DNA from: Liolophura sinensis
Lineage: Eukaryota; Mollusca; Polyplacophora; Chitonida; Chitonidae
DNA length: 64,000 bases
Assembly: GCF_032854445.1 (NCBI RefSeq)
Contig: NC_088299.1
Location: 14,255,608-14,319,607, forward strand
Direction of reading: 5' to 3'
The position numbers and the translations under genes were made by a program. Shown here piece after piece: positions 43,976 through 53,500 of this stretch. The notes below the pieces were generated by a model. It was not told the DNA's origin, did no database searches, and saw only the letters and a list, made by a program, of their open reading frames with translations. Every line of letters starts with the position of its first letter. Position 1 is the first letter of the stretch.

Positions 43976-45243
43976 ACTGACTTATCGCTAACTAAATCTC
44001 AAGTATAACAAGGTCGTCGGATATGCATCCAAACAGATTCTTGTTTAAGTCGGGAATTACTGAAGTCAATTCTTCACCACATTTCACTTCTGAGCAGTAA
44101 AGTGAGGTTTGACCTCTCCATTTGAATAGGTCCCATTGGACGTCACATCCATGACGTCACCGAAAGATTCCATGGATTCTGCTGGTGAACTTAGCATCCA
44201 CGAAGTCACAGAGCCATTTCAGACTTATCAAACATTGAAACCTTATCACAACGCTTAGTATTTGGTACTAAAAGTTGAAATTTGCCTGAAGGTAACTTTT
44301 ATGACGCAGTCAAAATTTTTATTTCTATAGCCTTGTCATAACCCATAAAGTCATATTTCAAATTTTTACTTCAGAAATGTCTGCGGAATCACCTCCATAT
44401 CTCTTTGCAGAGTTTTCGTGTGTTTTTTAATAAATGTGATTCAACGCAGCATTCCTGAATAATGCTTGACCGCGTAGTAACATCTAATAAATTGCAATGA
44501 ACAACGCAATGGATTTTACTAATTATGCCACGTTAGAAAGGGGGGGGGGGGCTAAGTTGCTATACTAATGAGGCACTTACTACAACAGTCGAAGAAAACC
44601 GCACCGTAATTAAGGTAAATTGACAAGAGGTCAACTATCACGCCGTCGTCGCTGCTCTAGTGTCACTCTCTATGCTGTCATGTTTTACATTCATGAATAT
44701 ACCTTGTTGTCAGCTAAATAATAATTAAAACAGAAAACGTGACAATTCCAGAATATATCATGTTAAGCATTGAATACAGGAATAAACAGATAAAATGACA
44801 ATGTTGAGCAAAACTATACATACGGAAAATGTGATTGACGAATATAATAAAAGCTGGGCAAGACTGGATGGGTCATTCTAGATCAAACAGTCCCCTCCGA
44901 TTTTTACACGTATGAAGTCAAATGTATCTGATGGAGAAAACATTACTGTCGGTTGAAAAATATACCATACCGTAATAATGTGAAAGGTGTGAGGAGAAGG
45001 AGGGGGGGGGGGAATTTTGCCACTTTGACGAACTTTTAAATTTTCAGCTATTTTTAAAGCTTTATAAATTTTGATAAATAAAGATAAAGACCTAAAATTG
45101 TCAGCATTAATCTACATGTTGATTTTGTACAGAAAAATATAAGAAAAATCTTTATTATATCATTCTACCCAACGGGAAAAGTCAAACTGACAATTTTACA
45201 CTCGCAAAGTTACAAAATGCCATTTGTGACCACCAGGAGCTCT
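43976..45243. other. Intergenic, nothing recognised
   Basis: No supported exon or RNA gene. G-runs at about 44540 and 45002 are homopolymer stretches. The rest is AT-rich. Confidence 0.4.
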
Positions 45244-45373
45244 GGGACCGCTTTCATGAAGCCTACTTAGTGTAAAGTTGCCCTTAGCTAAGTGCACTTT
45301 ATGTCTCTACAACATACGTTTTCATGGTAGTTAAGGGCATACTGAGCTAAGTAAGTTTCATGAATCCGGCCCC
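45244..45373. mobile_element. Short palindromic MITE-like element
   Basis: The left end GGGACCGCTTTCATGAA, continuing to CCTACTTAG, matches the reverse complement of the right end (GGGGCCGGATTCATGAAACT then TACTTAG). Inner words TTGCCCTTAGCTAAG and CTTAACTACCATGAAAACG continue the symmetry loosely. It is 130 bp long with no coding capacity. Confidence 0.7.
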
Positions 45374-45574
45374 AGGAACACCTGAAACTTAGCAAAAACT
45401 TGAATTGATATATTTAATATAACTTTTTTCGTGGGATGCATGTTGAGTTAAAATTTAAAAATTTTCAAAACATGCCCGCATTCCATGGGTAATAGAACCA
45501 TGTGAAATAGGCAGTATTCAAAAATAAAAAAAAATATTACGTGAAAGTTCAGACTTTACTGCATATTTTAAACT

Positions 45575-45950
45575 AACTTCATTTTCCTTGCGTGATAATA
45601 TTATCGAATTCCACCGCTCGTGACACACATTGCATGTCTGCTACTCACCTGTAATGAAGGCCATATCTGATGACCTTCCATATCTTGTACTAAATTCCAC
45701 ACACTGAAATAACTATCTCGAGACCGCTGCCAATGCTGGCTAGAGTGAGACTCGAACTCACGACTTGTCTAGCGCCACCTCTCTACCATCTGAGCGACCA
45801 AGCCATTTGGAAAACGGCTAGTCAGTTAGAGCCCGTGTCTTACAAGCAAGCCGAAGTTAGATCCTGCAATATCCGCATATGGCACACAGAATCAAGAAGT
45901 AAGAGAATATCCATATAGCCACGCTGAATGCAGAAATCATATAACCGTGG
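45575..45950 (-). mobile_element. tRNA-headed SINE-D (minus copy)
   Basis: On the minus strand a tRNA-like block reads GCTTGGTCGCTCAGATGGTA (A-box) and GTGAGTTCGAGTCTCACTC (B-box). Homology to the plus-strand copy at 49625-49965 extends about 150 bp on each side of the block (upstream GCCATATGCGGATATTGCAG; downstream AGTTATTTCAGTGTGTGGAA). The acceptor-stem halves do not pair well, so it is not a working tRNA gene. Confidence 0.8.
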
Positions 45951-46149
45951 GTATTTTACGTGTACCCATGGTATATCAGGAATTCTTGGACAGTTCCTGA
46001 CTATTTTAGGCAGATCTGCAGAACGATTATAGAGCCCTTAAGCGGACATTTGCTACTGTTTTCTTGTTTTATATTTTACAGAATTATATTTTACAACTTA
46101 TTTACAAAAATATATATAGTCACACAACTTCTATTTCATTTGTGATAAT

Positions 46150-46905
46150 AGATTGTTCTCTTTAATTTTATATGTGAAAAAATAATATGGATTATATATA
46201 AAATTGTTATTCTTTTAGGAGAAATATTTATTTCGGTATTTATACTAACAAAGGCTAGTTTTGGTATAAAAATAATGTGGTATAATAAAACAAAGAAATA
46301 TATTTTAGTTATTTATAGTAGGAAAGACTTTTAAGTAACAAAATGATGTGTGTATTTACATTTTCGTGAACAAAAACATTTATCACCGGTCTTCATAGTA
46401 ACAAATGATATTTTAAATTACTAAAAGTTGTGTGCTTTTATATTTTCACGAAAAAAAATAGTTATTTATGGTACATATAGTAACAAAGTCTGTTTTTAAG
46501 TTACAGAAAAATATTTACTTTGGGTATTTCTAGTCCAAATGCTGTTTTCTCTAACAATTTTTTTTTTAATTCTTGACAAAAAAATTGATATTTTGGGTAT
46601 TTATGGAAGCTGTCCATTTTAAGCACAAAAAAACTTGGTTTTATTTATTCACTGATGAAAAATGTTTATTTCAGGTATTTCTAGCAGCAAAGAGTATTTT
46701 AAGTAAAAAAAGGATTTGTGTTTTTGTTATATTTGCGTGAAGACAAATATGCATTTCGAGCATTTATAACAAACGCTATTTAATTTTTTAAAAAGATGTA
46801 GTTTTTCTTTGAGGATTTATGTATAGTAACAAAGGCATTATAAGTAACAAAAAAAATTACTTGAGGTATTTGCATGTACAGTAATACGTAACAGAAAAGA
46901 TGATA
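46150..46905. repeat. Degenerate AT-rich ~75-bp repeats
   Basis: Words such as GGTATTTATAGTAACAAAG, TTTTAAGTAACAAAA and TATTTTCGTGAA recur every 70-80 bp with heavy drift. A related stretch continues at about 47270-47500. It looks like an old, decayed satellite-like array. Confidence 0.7.
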
Positions 46906-47270
46906 CTATATTCAGAAAAACAAAAATAGATCTATTGTATACTGCCTTGGCGAATGCCACCCATAAGACGCAAGATACAGGGCCTGCTGGGTCCACCCAC
47001 ACAAAGCTGTCTTAACCCTGCGAGCAGGAATCTACCTTGGCCGTGTTACGCTTAAATGTGGTGCTGGTTGCCATGACAACTACGTGCATTTAACGCTATA
47101 ACAGGACTTGACGCAAGTAGACCTCATAGGGTTACCTTGCATGTAGCGATGATGACAACAAGCTCTGAATTTAAGCTTAACATCGCTATGTTATTTACAT
47201 TCGTGTATATAATGATGAGATGTTTGTGCGAGTGGTCCCAATCATGTAACTTAATGTCACAATAAAAAGC
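46906..47270. other. Intergenic, nothing recognised
   Basis: A less AT-rich stretch between two decayed repeat blocks. No supported exon. Confidence 0.35.
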
Positions 47271-47503
47271 CCACAATGTTAAATTATTAGAAAAAAGACT
47301 TCAAATATTGTTTACATAAATTTAAAAAATATACTTTTTCGGTACATATAACATTTTTTTTTCTCTCATATATATGGTTCGTTAATAATCTTGTTCCTAA
47401 AAATAGTAAATTTAAAAAAAAATACTGTCCTTTGCTTTATTACAAATACCCAAAGTAATTATTAAACACAGCCTTTTGTTACTAATATAACTATGTATTT
47501 AAA

Positions 47504-47606
47504 AACACACGCACATACACACACACACACACACGTACATACACACACACACACACGCACATACACACACACACGCGCACATACACATACGCACACACAC
47601 ACACAA
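47504..47606. repeat. (CA)n-rich microsatellite
   Basis: About 100 bp of CA dinucleotides interrupted by GTACATA and GCACATA. The Cys/Val-rich minus-strand open frame across it is an artefact. Confidence 0.95.
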
Positions 47607-47759
47607 AATATGACGCAAAAGTAGCAAACGTCCGCTTAGGGGTCCGTAAACAGTAGATAGATGTATTTATAAAGTTTTTTCTCTTATGATACCCAGTGTC
47701 TTTATATCCTATCGTGTCAACCAACATATGAATGAACCAAATGCTAAGCGCGTTGTCGC

Positions 47760-47965
47760 AGCTCAATGACGCAGTAGTCTCTCACCAATGCCTCCGCGAG
47801 TTCAATTGCAGCTCGTATTGGGCATGATCTTGCAGCAACTTGCAGGTGGTAGAGTTTTCCCACCGGGCTCTGCTCGGTTTCCTCCCACCGCTCGCCGCTG
47901 TTGTTTAAGTGAAATACTCTTGTGTACGGCGTAAAACATGAATCAAAAAACTAAATAAACGAACG
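47760..47965 (+). mobile_element. SINE-A copy (sense)
   Basis: GTAGTCTCTCACCAATGCCT, GAGTTCAATTGCAGCTCGTA, CAGCAACTTGCAGGTGGTAG, GGGCTCTGCTCGGTTTCCTC, AAGTGAAATACTCTTGTGTA and GGCGTAAAACATGAATC with an AAATAAAC tail. The head is degraded. Confidence 0.85.
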
Positions 47966-48119
47966 ATGTATTTTAGATGGAAAAATATTTTTAGAGTAAA
48001 CACACTGCTTATATAAATTTGTGGACTAACCCTACTTATGAAGAGCCACTGTCTTCAAGATGTGAATTGCAAAATGCAACAGTTACTGAACACGTCTGTC
48101 CCAACCATAAGAAAGACTC

Positions 48120-48325
48120 TACAATGCCGTCGCTGCGAGTTCAAGTCCAGCTCATGCTGTCTTCCTCTCCAGTCGTCCGTCGGAAGGTCTGTCAGCAACC
48201 TGTGGATGGTCGTGGGTTTTCCCCGGGCTTTGTGCGGTTTCATCCAACAATAACGGAGGCCACCGTCATATATTAAGTGAAATATTCTTGGGTACGGCGT
48301 AAAACATGAATCGGATAAATAAACA
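48120..48325 (+). mobile_element. SINE-A copy (sense)
   Basis: GCTGCGAGTTCAAGTCCAGC (B-box region), CTCTCCAGTCGTCCGTCGGA, GTCAGCAACCTGTGGATGGT, CCCCGGGCTTTGTGCGGTTT, and tail AAGTGAAATATTCTTGGGTA and GGCGTAAAACATGAATC. The 5' end of the head is missing. Confidence 0.85.
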
Positions 48326-48914
48326 TATAACCGTTGTATGTAAGATGCCAAACAAAGTCTGGTTGTAGATACACTATTTATACAAATTTCGGTATTTACT
48401 ATTCTAGAAAGGGGGATGGGATTTCTTGATAGACTGTGTATACTATATATGAACTATGCATATTTTTTAAGGAGTTACAAGTATTGAACTATGGTTAATG
48501 TGCAGTTCCAATTACCTTAGAAAATATTCCATGTATTTCATTTTGGTTCATGTAATCATATTTTGATTGTGAAAGAAATTCCCTCAGAAGAAAAGGCTTT
48601 AAAATCGAGAACTCTGCTTTTGACTTTTCTTTTTCCTACTAATAAAAAAAAAATCAAAGATCAAAATTTACTACTGCATCACCATGTGACTATTTCACAT
48701 ATAGTCACAAGTTGTCCTTTGTATAAATGGTGTATCCACTCACAAAATATGTTATCATTTGACATACATCATTTATATGTTAGCCAATAGTACAGGATGT
48801 AAAGGAACTGGGTATAACTATAGCAAAATCTCATGAATACAATGTAAATAAATCAATATATTGTCATCAACAAAATCTGTCGTCATCAACAGTGATCGTG
48901 GTTTTGCAGATCCG

Positions 48915-49075
48915 CATGTGTTAGTCCAAGAGCTAGCTGAGATTTATTTGACATGAGAGTTATAAAATCTTTAGCTGTTTGGTGACTCGGCGGTAAAGGT
49001 AGTCCACCTAACAATAGAACCCTTGTCTTAAGTGCGGTTAATGGTGAGGGGTTGTGAGGCTCTATCTAATTACTC
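48915..49075 (+). repeat. Left arm of ~160-bp inverted repeat
   Basis: CCAAGAGCTAGCTGAGATTT, GACATGAGAG, GCTGTTTGGTGA and CTTGTCTTAAG match the reverse complement of 49378-49545. A SINE lies between the arms. Confidence 0.85.
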
Positions 49076-49232
49076 CCTACGTTGGAAGGTCTTCCAGCAA
49101 CCTGCAGGTGGTCGTAGGTTACCTCCCGTCATAATGCTGTCCGCCGTCGTATCAGTAAAATATTCTTGAGTACGGCGTAAAACTCCAATCAAATAATTCA
49201 ATAAATAAGTAAATAAATAAATAAATAAATAA
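49075..49232 (+). mobile_element. SINE-A 3' half inside an inverted repeat
   Basis: CTACGTTGGAAGGTCTTCCA, AACCTGCAGGTGGTCGTAGG, CCGTCATAATGCTGTCCGCC, AAAATATTCTTGAGTACGGC, GTAAAACTCCAATC and an AAATAAATAAAT tail. Confidence 0.85.
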
Positions 49233-49377
49233 TCAATCACTAATAATAGTCCTTGTCTTAAGAGGCCTTTCCACTACAAAATTTTGTTTCAAGTTGCAGA
49301 TTCATAATTAGTATGACTTTCCTTATAATGTAGCATTGGTGTTAACTTTAAAGGCTCTAGGTGCAAACAAAAAAAAC

Positions 49378-49545
49378 CCCCGAATTTGGGAATTAATTTG
49401 AAAGAGCCCTTCCACCCTATCCATCACTGGCTGCTCTTAAGACAAGGATTCCTGTAGTCACGTGGGCTACCTCTACCTCACCAAACGGCCAAAGTTTTTA
49501 TTTCTCTCATGTCAATTAAATCTCAGCTAGCTCTTGGGCTATGTA
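49378..49545 (-). repeat. Right arm of ~160-bp inverted repeat
   Basis: In reverse complement it carries CCAAGAGCTAGCTGAGATTT, TTGACATGAGAG, GCCGTTTGGTGAGG and CCTTGTCTTAAG. With 48915-49075 it forms a foldback of about 630 bp. Confidence 0.85.
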
Positions 49546-49624
49546 AAACTATCTCAAAAATAGTCAGGAAATGTCCAAGAAATTCAGGTAAACCATGGTT
49601 ACATGTAAAAACATTCACGATGAT

Positions 49625-49965
49625 ATGGTTTCTGCATTCAGCGTGGCTATATGGATACTCTCTTGCTCCTTGATTCTGTGTGCCATATACAGTTATTGCA
49701 GGATCTAACTGGCTTGCTTGTAAGATACGGGCTCTAACTGGCTAGCCGTTTTCCAAATGGCTTGTTAGCTCAGTTGGTAGAGAGATGGCGCTAGACAAGT
49801 CGTGTGTTCGAATCTCACTCTCGCCAGCATTAACAGTTAGTCTCAAGACAGTTATTTCAGTGTGCGAAATCCAGCACAAGATATGGAATGTCTCCAGACA
49901 GAACCATCATTGCAGGTAAGTAGAAGGCATGTAATCTGTGCCACGAGTGGTGAAATTCGACATGG
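49625..49965 (+). mobile_element. tRNA-headed SINE-D (plus copy)
   Basis: The tRNA-like block at about 49761-49829 reads GGCTTGTTAGCTCAGTTGGT (good A-box) and GTGTGTTCGAATCTCACTC (good B-box). Flanks AGCGTGGCTATATGGATAC and AGTTATTTCAGTGTGCGAAA match the minus copy at 45575-45950. The cloverleaf acceptor stem is not complementary. It may keep a Pol III promoter but is not a tRNA gene. Confidence 0.8.
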
Positions 49966-50109
49966 CATTTTATAACTTTGCCAGTGTAAAATGGTCAGTT
50001 TTGACCCTTGCCGTGCAGGATAAAATAATACTACAGATAAAGATATTTTTTATACTGATCTGTACTAAACCTACCTATAAATTAATATCTATAGTTTCAG
50101 ATCTTTATC

Positions 50110-50115
50110 TTTATT
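50110..50115 (-). terminator. Possible poly(A) signal of the SH3-like gene
   Basis: TTTATT on the plus strand reads AATAAA on the gene strand, about 250 bp after the stop codon at 50365. Assigned by position only. Confidence 0.4.
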
Positions 50116-50317
50116 TAATTAAAATTTACAAAAGCTTAAAAATGCCTGAAATTTTAAAACGTCTGTCGTGGCCACAAAATTGAGGATACCAGCACCCCAT
50201 CAGTTCTTCAGCATAACTCTGAAGATAACTAAGTAATCAGTAATTAAGGAAGCCCTAGAATTTTGAATTTCGAATTTCTTCATTATGTACATTTGATTTC
50301 ATATGTGTAATAGGGGA

Positions 50318-50390
50318 CTCACTTCCAGCCTGTCATCCAGCTTGCCATCACTTCCAGCTTGCCATTACTTCCAGCTTGTCATCACTTCCA
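50318..50390 (-). repeat. 17-bp tandem repeat across a stop codon
   Basis: On the gene strand the unit is TGGAAGTGATGACAAGC, at 50390-50374, then 50373-50357 and 50356-50340, followed by shortened copies. The first copy is coding (EVMTS) and the second carries the TAA stop at 50367-50365. The array seems to have grown from the coding end of the SH3-like domain. Confidence 0.85.
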
Positions 50391-50501
50391 CGCAGGATTC
50401 AGGATAATACCCATAATGTTTGGGGGCCATCTTGTTGGCACGCTTCCAGCCAAAGGCCAGACCATCCTTGTTAACTGGTGCCTTCTGTTTCAGGATTTGG
50501 C
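50365..50501 (-). CDS. SH3-like gene exon 9 (terminal)
   Basis: Codes residues 347-391 plus TAA: ILKQKAPVNKDGLAFGWKR, YGYYPESCVEVM, then TSWK. GW and YYPESCVEVM sit where SH3 domains have their Trp and closing P-x-x-Y-V motif. The acceptor is TTCCACAG. The last codons and the stop lie in a 17-bp tandem repeat. Confidence 0.88.
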
Positions 50502-53500
50502 CTGTGGAATGAAAAGTAACAAAACTAGTCAGAACAAAAGGATTTCCCGTCAGCTTTGTGGCTCATCAAATCATTTTTTTGTCTTTTTTGTCTTTAGGAA
50601 ATGTTTCCTATTGAAATGGATACGTAGTCGAGTCCGCCATGACTGGTCGTACATCGACCTTCGGCGCAGACTATTTTTGTGATAAGAATCAAGTCAATCA
50701 ATACATTTCCAAAATACCTGACAAAGGTTATATCAGTTGAATATTCGTGAGAAAAGCGTTAAACGGAAATAATGTAGGTTCCAAAAACACACCAACTGTG
50801 ATTTCTGTCAAAACTAACTGTTTTACTGTTGTCATAATTATTTAGCTTTAAAATAAAACAAGTATAAATATGTCACGGATATGTCTTTCTACCTAGAGCC
50901 CGGTGTACACACTGACAAACCTTTGTGTTTCTTCACTACAGATTGGTACTCACCAACTTTGAGATTCAGATGTCCCTTCTGTTCACTCTTGTACTTTTGG
51001 ATAACCCTGACATGGACATTGTACCGGTCTTTTATAGGGGTATCCCTCTCGGTGGTGGCTGCGGGCTTGTCCTTGTCCTCCATAGTGTCCTCACCCACGA
51101 GGGACATGGTATCTGGGCTACTGCAGTCTTCTGACTCAGTGAAGGACGGGGTTCTAATGATGTCAGGAGAGAGAGTCTTCTCTACCGGGAAGTTTTGAGG
51201 TGCATCTGGGAGGAGAAAGATTTTTGATTTCAGCTTATAGTAAAACTTTACTGTTCAAGTTATACCATTGACTTCTTACCATATTGGCACATCAGGTTTC
51301 ATTACGGAAGTCTACAAACTGTATTGGCACATCAGACTTCATTACGGAAGTGTAGAAACCGTACTGGCATACCAGGATTCATTGCTGAAGTGTCCAAACC
51401 GTATTACCACATGAGGATTCATTACGGAAGTGCAAAAACCGTACTGGCACACCGGGATTCATTACAGAAGTCTACAAACCGTACTGGCACACCAGACTAC
51501 ATTACGGAAGTGTACAAATGGTATTGGTACACCAGAATTCATTACGGAAGTGTGCAAACCGTATGGGCACACCAGAATTCATTAAGGAAGTGTACAAACC
51601 GTATGGGCACATCAGGCTTCATTACAAGGTCTACAAACCCCATGATATGCCGTAAATAAAGGCATAAAGCCGTTCGCACGCATTACAACAATTCATAAAT
51701 TTACAACATAGATGAAATACTTAATTGGACGAGCACCACTAATTACACACTGTCGTCTCTCACCATGGACCCTGCTATCCTGAAGCAGTCCCCTCTCGTC
51801 ATCCATGACACCGACTTTGTTAGATGGTCGGAAGACTTTCTTGCAAATCATTTTCCTCAAGCCAGACTTCTTCCCTTTATTACCGCTGCTTGTCTCCTCC
51901 TTGTGTTTGTCTTCGACTTTTACCTCAGGCGCTTCTGTGACGGTGGCGCTAATGGTAGATATGTGACACAAATTATAATACACAAACGTAGCCTACAGCC
52001 TAACAGTTACACACAACCTAACAGCACCACAAACAAATACATACTCAGTGCGCACAGCCTAACAGCATTACCTACAAAACCATACTCGGTACAAACAGCC
52101 TAACATCATTATCTACACAAGCATATTCTGTACACACAGCCTAACAGCATAACCTTGATACACGTATCCCCCAACAATTATAACTTCGTAATCACAACTT
52201 AAGAACATGTATAAAGTACATTACTGTAAACTCTTGGCGCCAACGCCTACAGAATTTAATTAACATGACACTCACCACACAGTGTTAACCACTACTCACC
52301 ACACAGTGTTAACCACTACTCACCACACAGTGTTAACCACTACTCACCACACAGTGTTAACCACTACTCACCTCATAGTGTTAACCACTACTCACCACAC
52401 AGTGTTAACCATTACTCACCTCACAGTGTTAACCACTACTCACCACACAGTGTTAACCACTACTCACCTCACAGTGTTAACCACTACTCACCACACAGTG
52501 TTAACCACTACTCACCACACAGTGTTAACCACTACTCACCACACAGTGTTAACCACTACTCACCTCACAGTGTTAACCACTACTCACCTCACAGTGTTAA
52601 CCACTACTCACCACACAGTGTTAACATAACTGTAAATGTCAAATGGAAGACCACCAAACTTCACACTGTATAATTTCAGCAGCAAGGAATATGTTTATTG
52701 ATCCGCAATGATTAAAAAACACTGTTTTATTTTCGAGATTAAAACAGTGTCATTGTTTACTGCTTATGCAAAGCAGGGTGATTATCATTTGCCAGCATTT
52801 GTTGTTGTAAATTTACAAGTCTGTCAATACCACTTACAATCAACAAACTCGTTCAACTTAAATTCGTTCACTCATATTCTCTGGATGCATTTTTTTACAA
52901 ATGAAATATAACTGATTATACACGGACTAGAGTTGTTCAAAAGTCAGCTATTCAGTTAAGCTCGGCAAGTAAAATCGTTTTGTATTATAGGTCAAGTTAG
53001 CTTTATATACACTTTCAAAGAGTTGGTCATAGTAACTTAACCTTTGATACAGAATGGATGCACCATAACTTCACTTTATCACAGAATGGGTGCACCATTG
53101 GCTTCACTTTATCACAGAATGGGTGCACCATTAGCTTCACTTTATCACAGAATGGGTGCACCAATAGCTTCACTTTATCACAGAATGGGTGCACCAATAG
53201 CTTCACTTTATCACAGAATGGGTGCACCAATAGCTTCCCTTTATCACAGAATGGGTGCACCATTAGCTTCACTTTATCACAGAATGGGTGCACCATTAGC
53301 TTCACTTTATCACAGAATGGGTGCACCAATAGCTTCACTTTATCACAGAATGGGTGCACCATTAGCTTCACTTTATCACAGAATGGGTGCACCATTAGCT
53401 TCACTTTATCACAGAATGGGTGCACCATTAGCTTCACTTTATCACAGAATGGGTGCACCAATAGCTTCACTTTATCACAGAATGGGTGCACCATTAGCTT

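Noticed and set aside
49761-49829. tRNA gene (good A- and B-box); also 45733-45802 on the minus strand
   Set aside because: The acceptor-stem halves do not pair, and homology between the two copies extends well beyond the tRNA-like block, so these are SINE parts.
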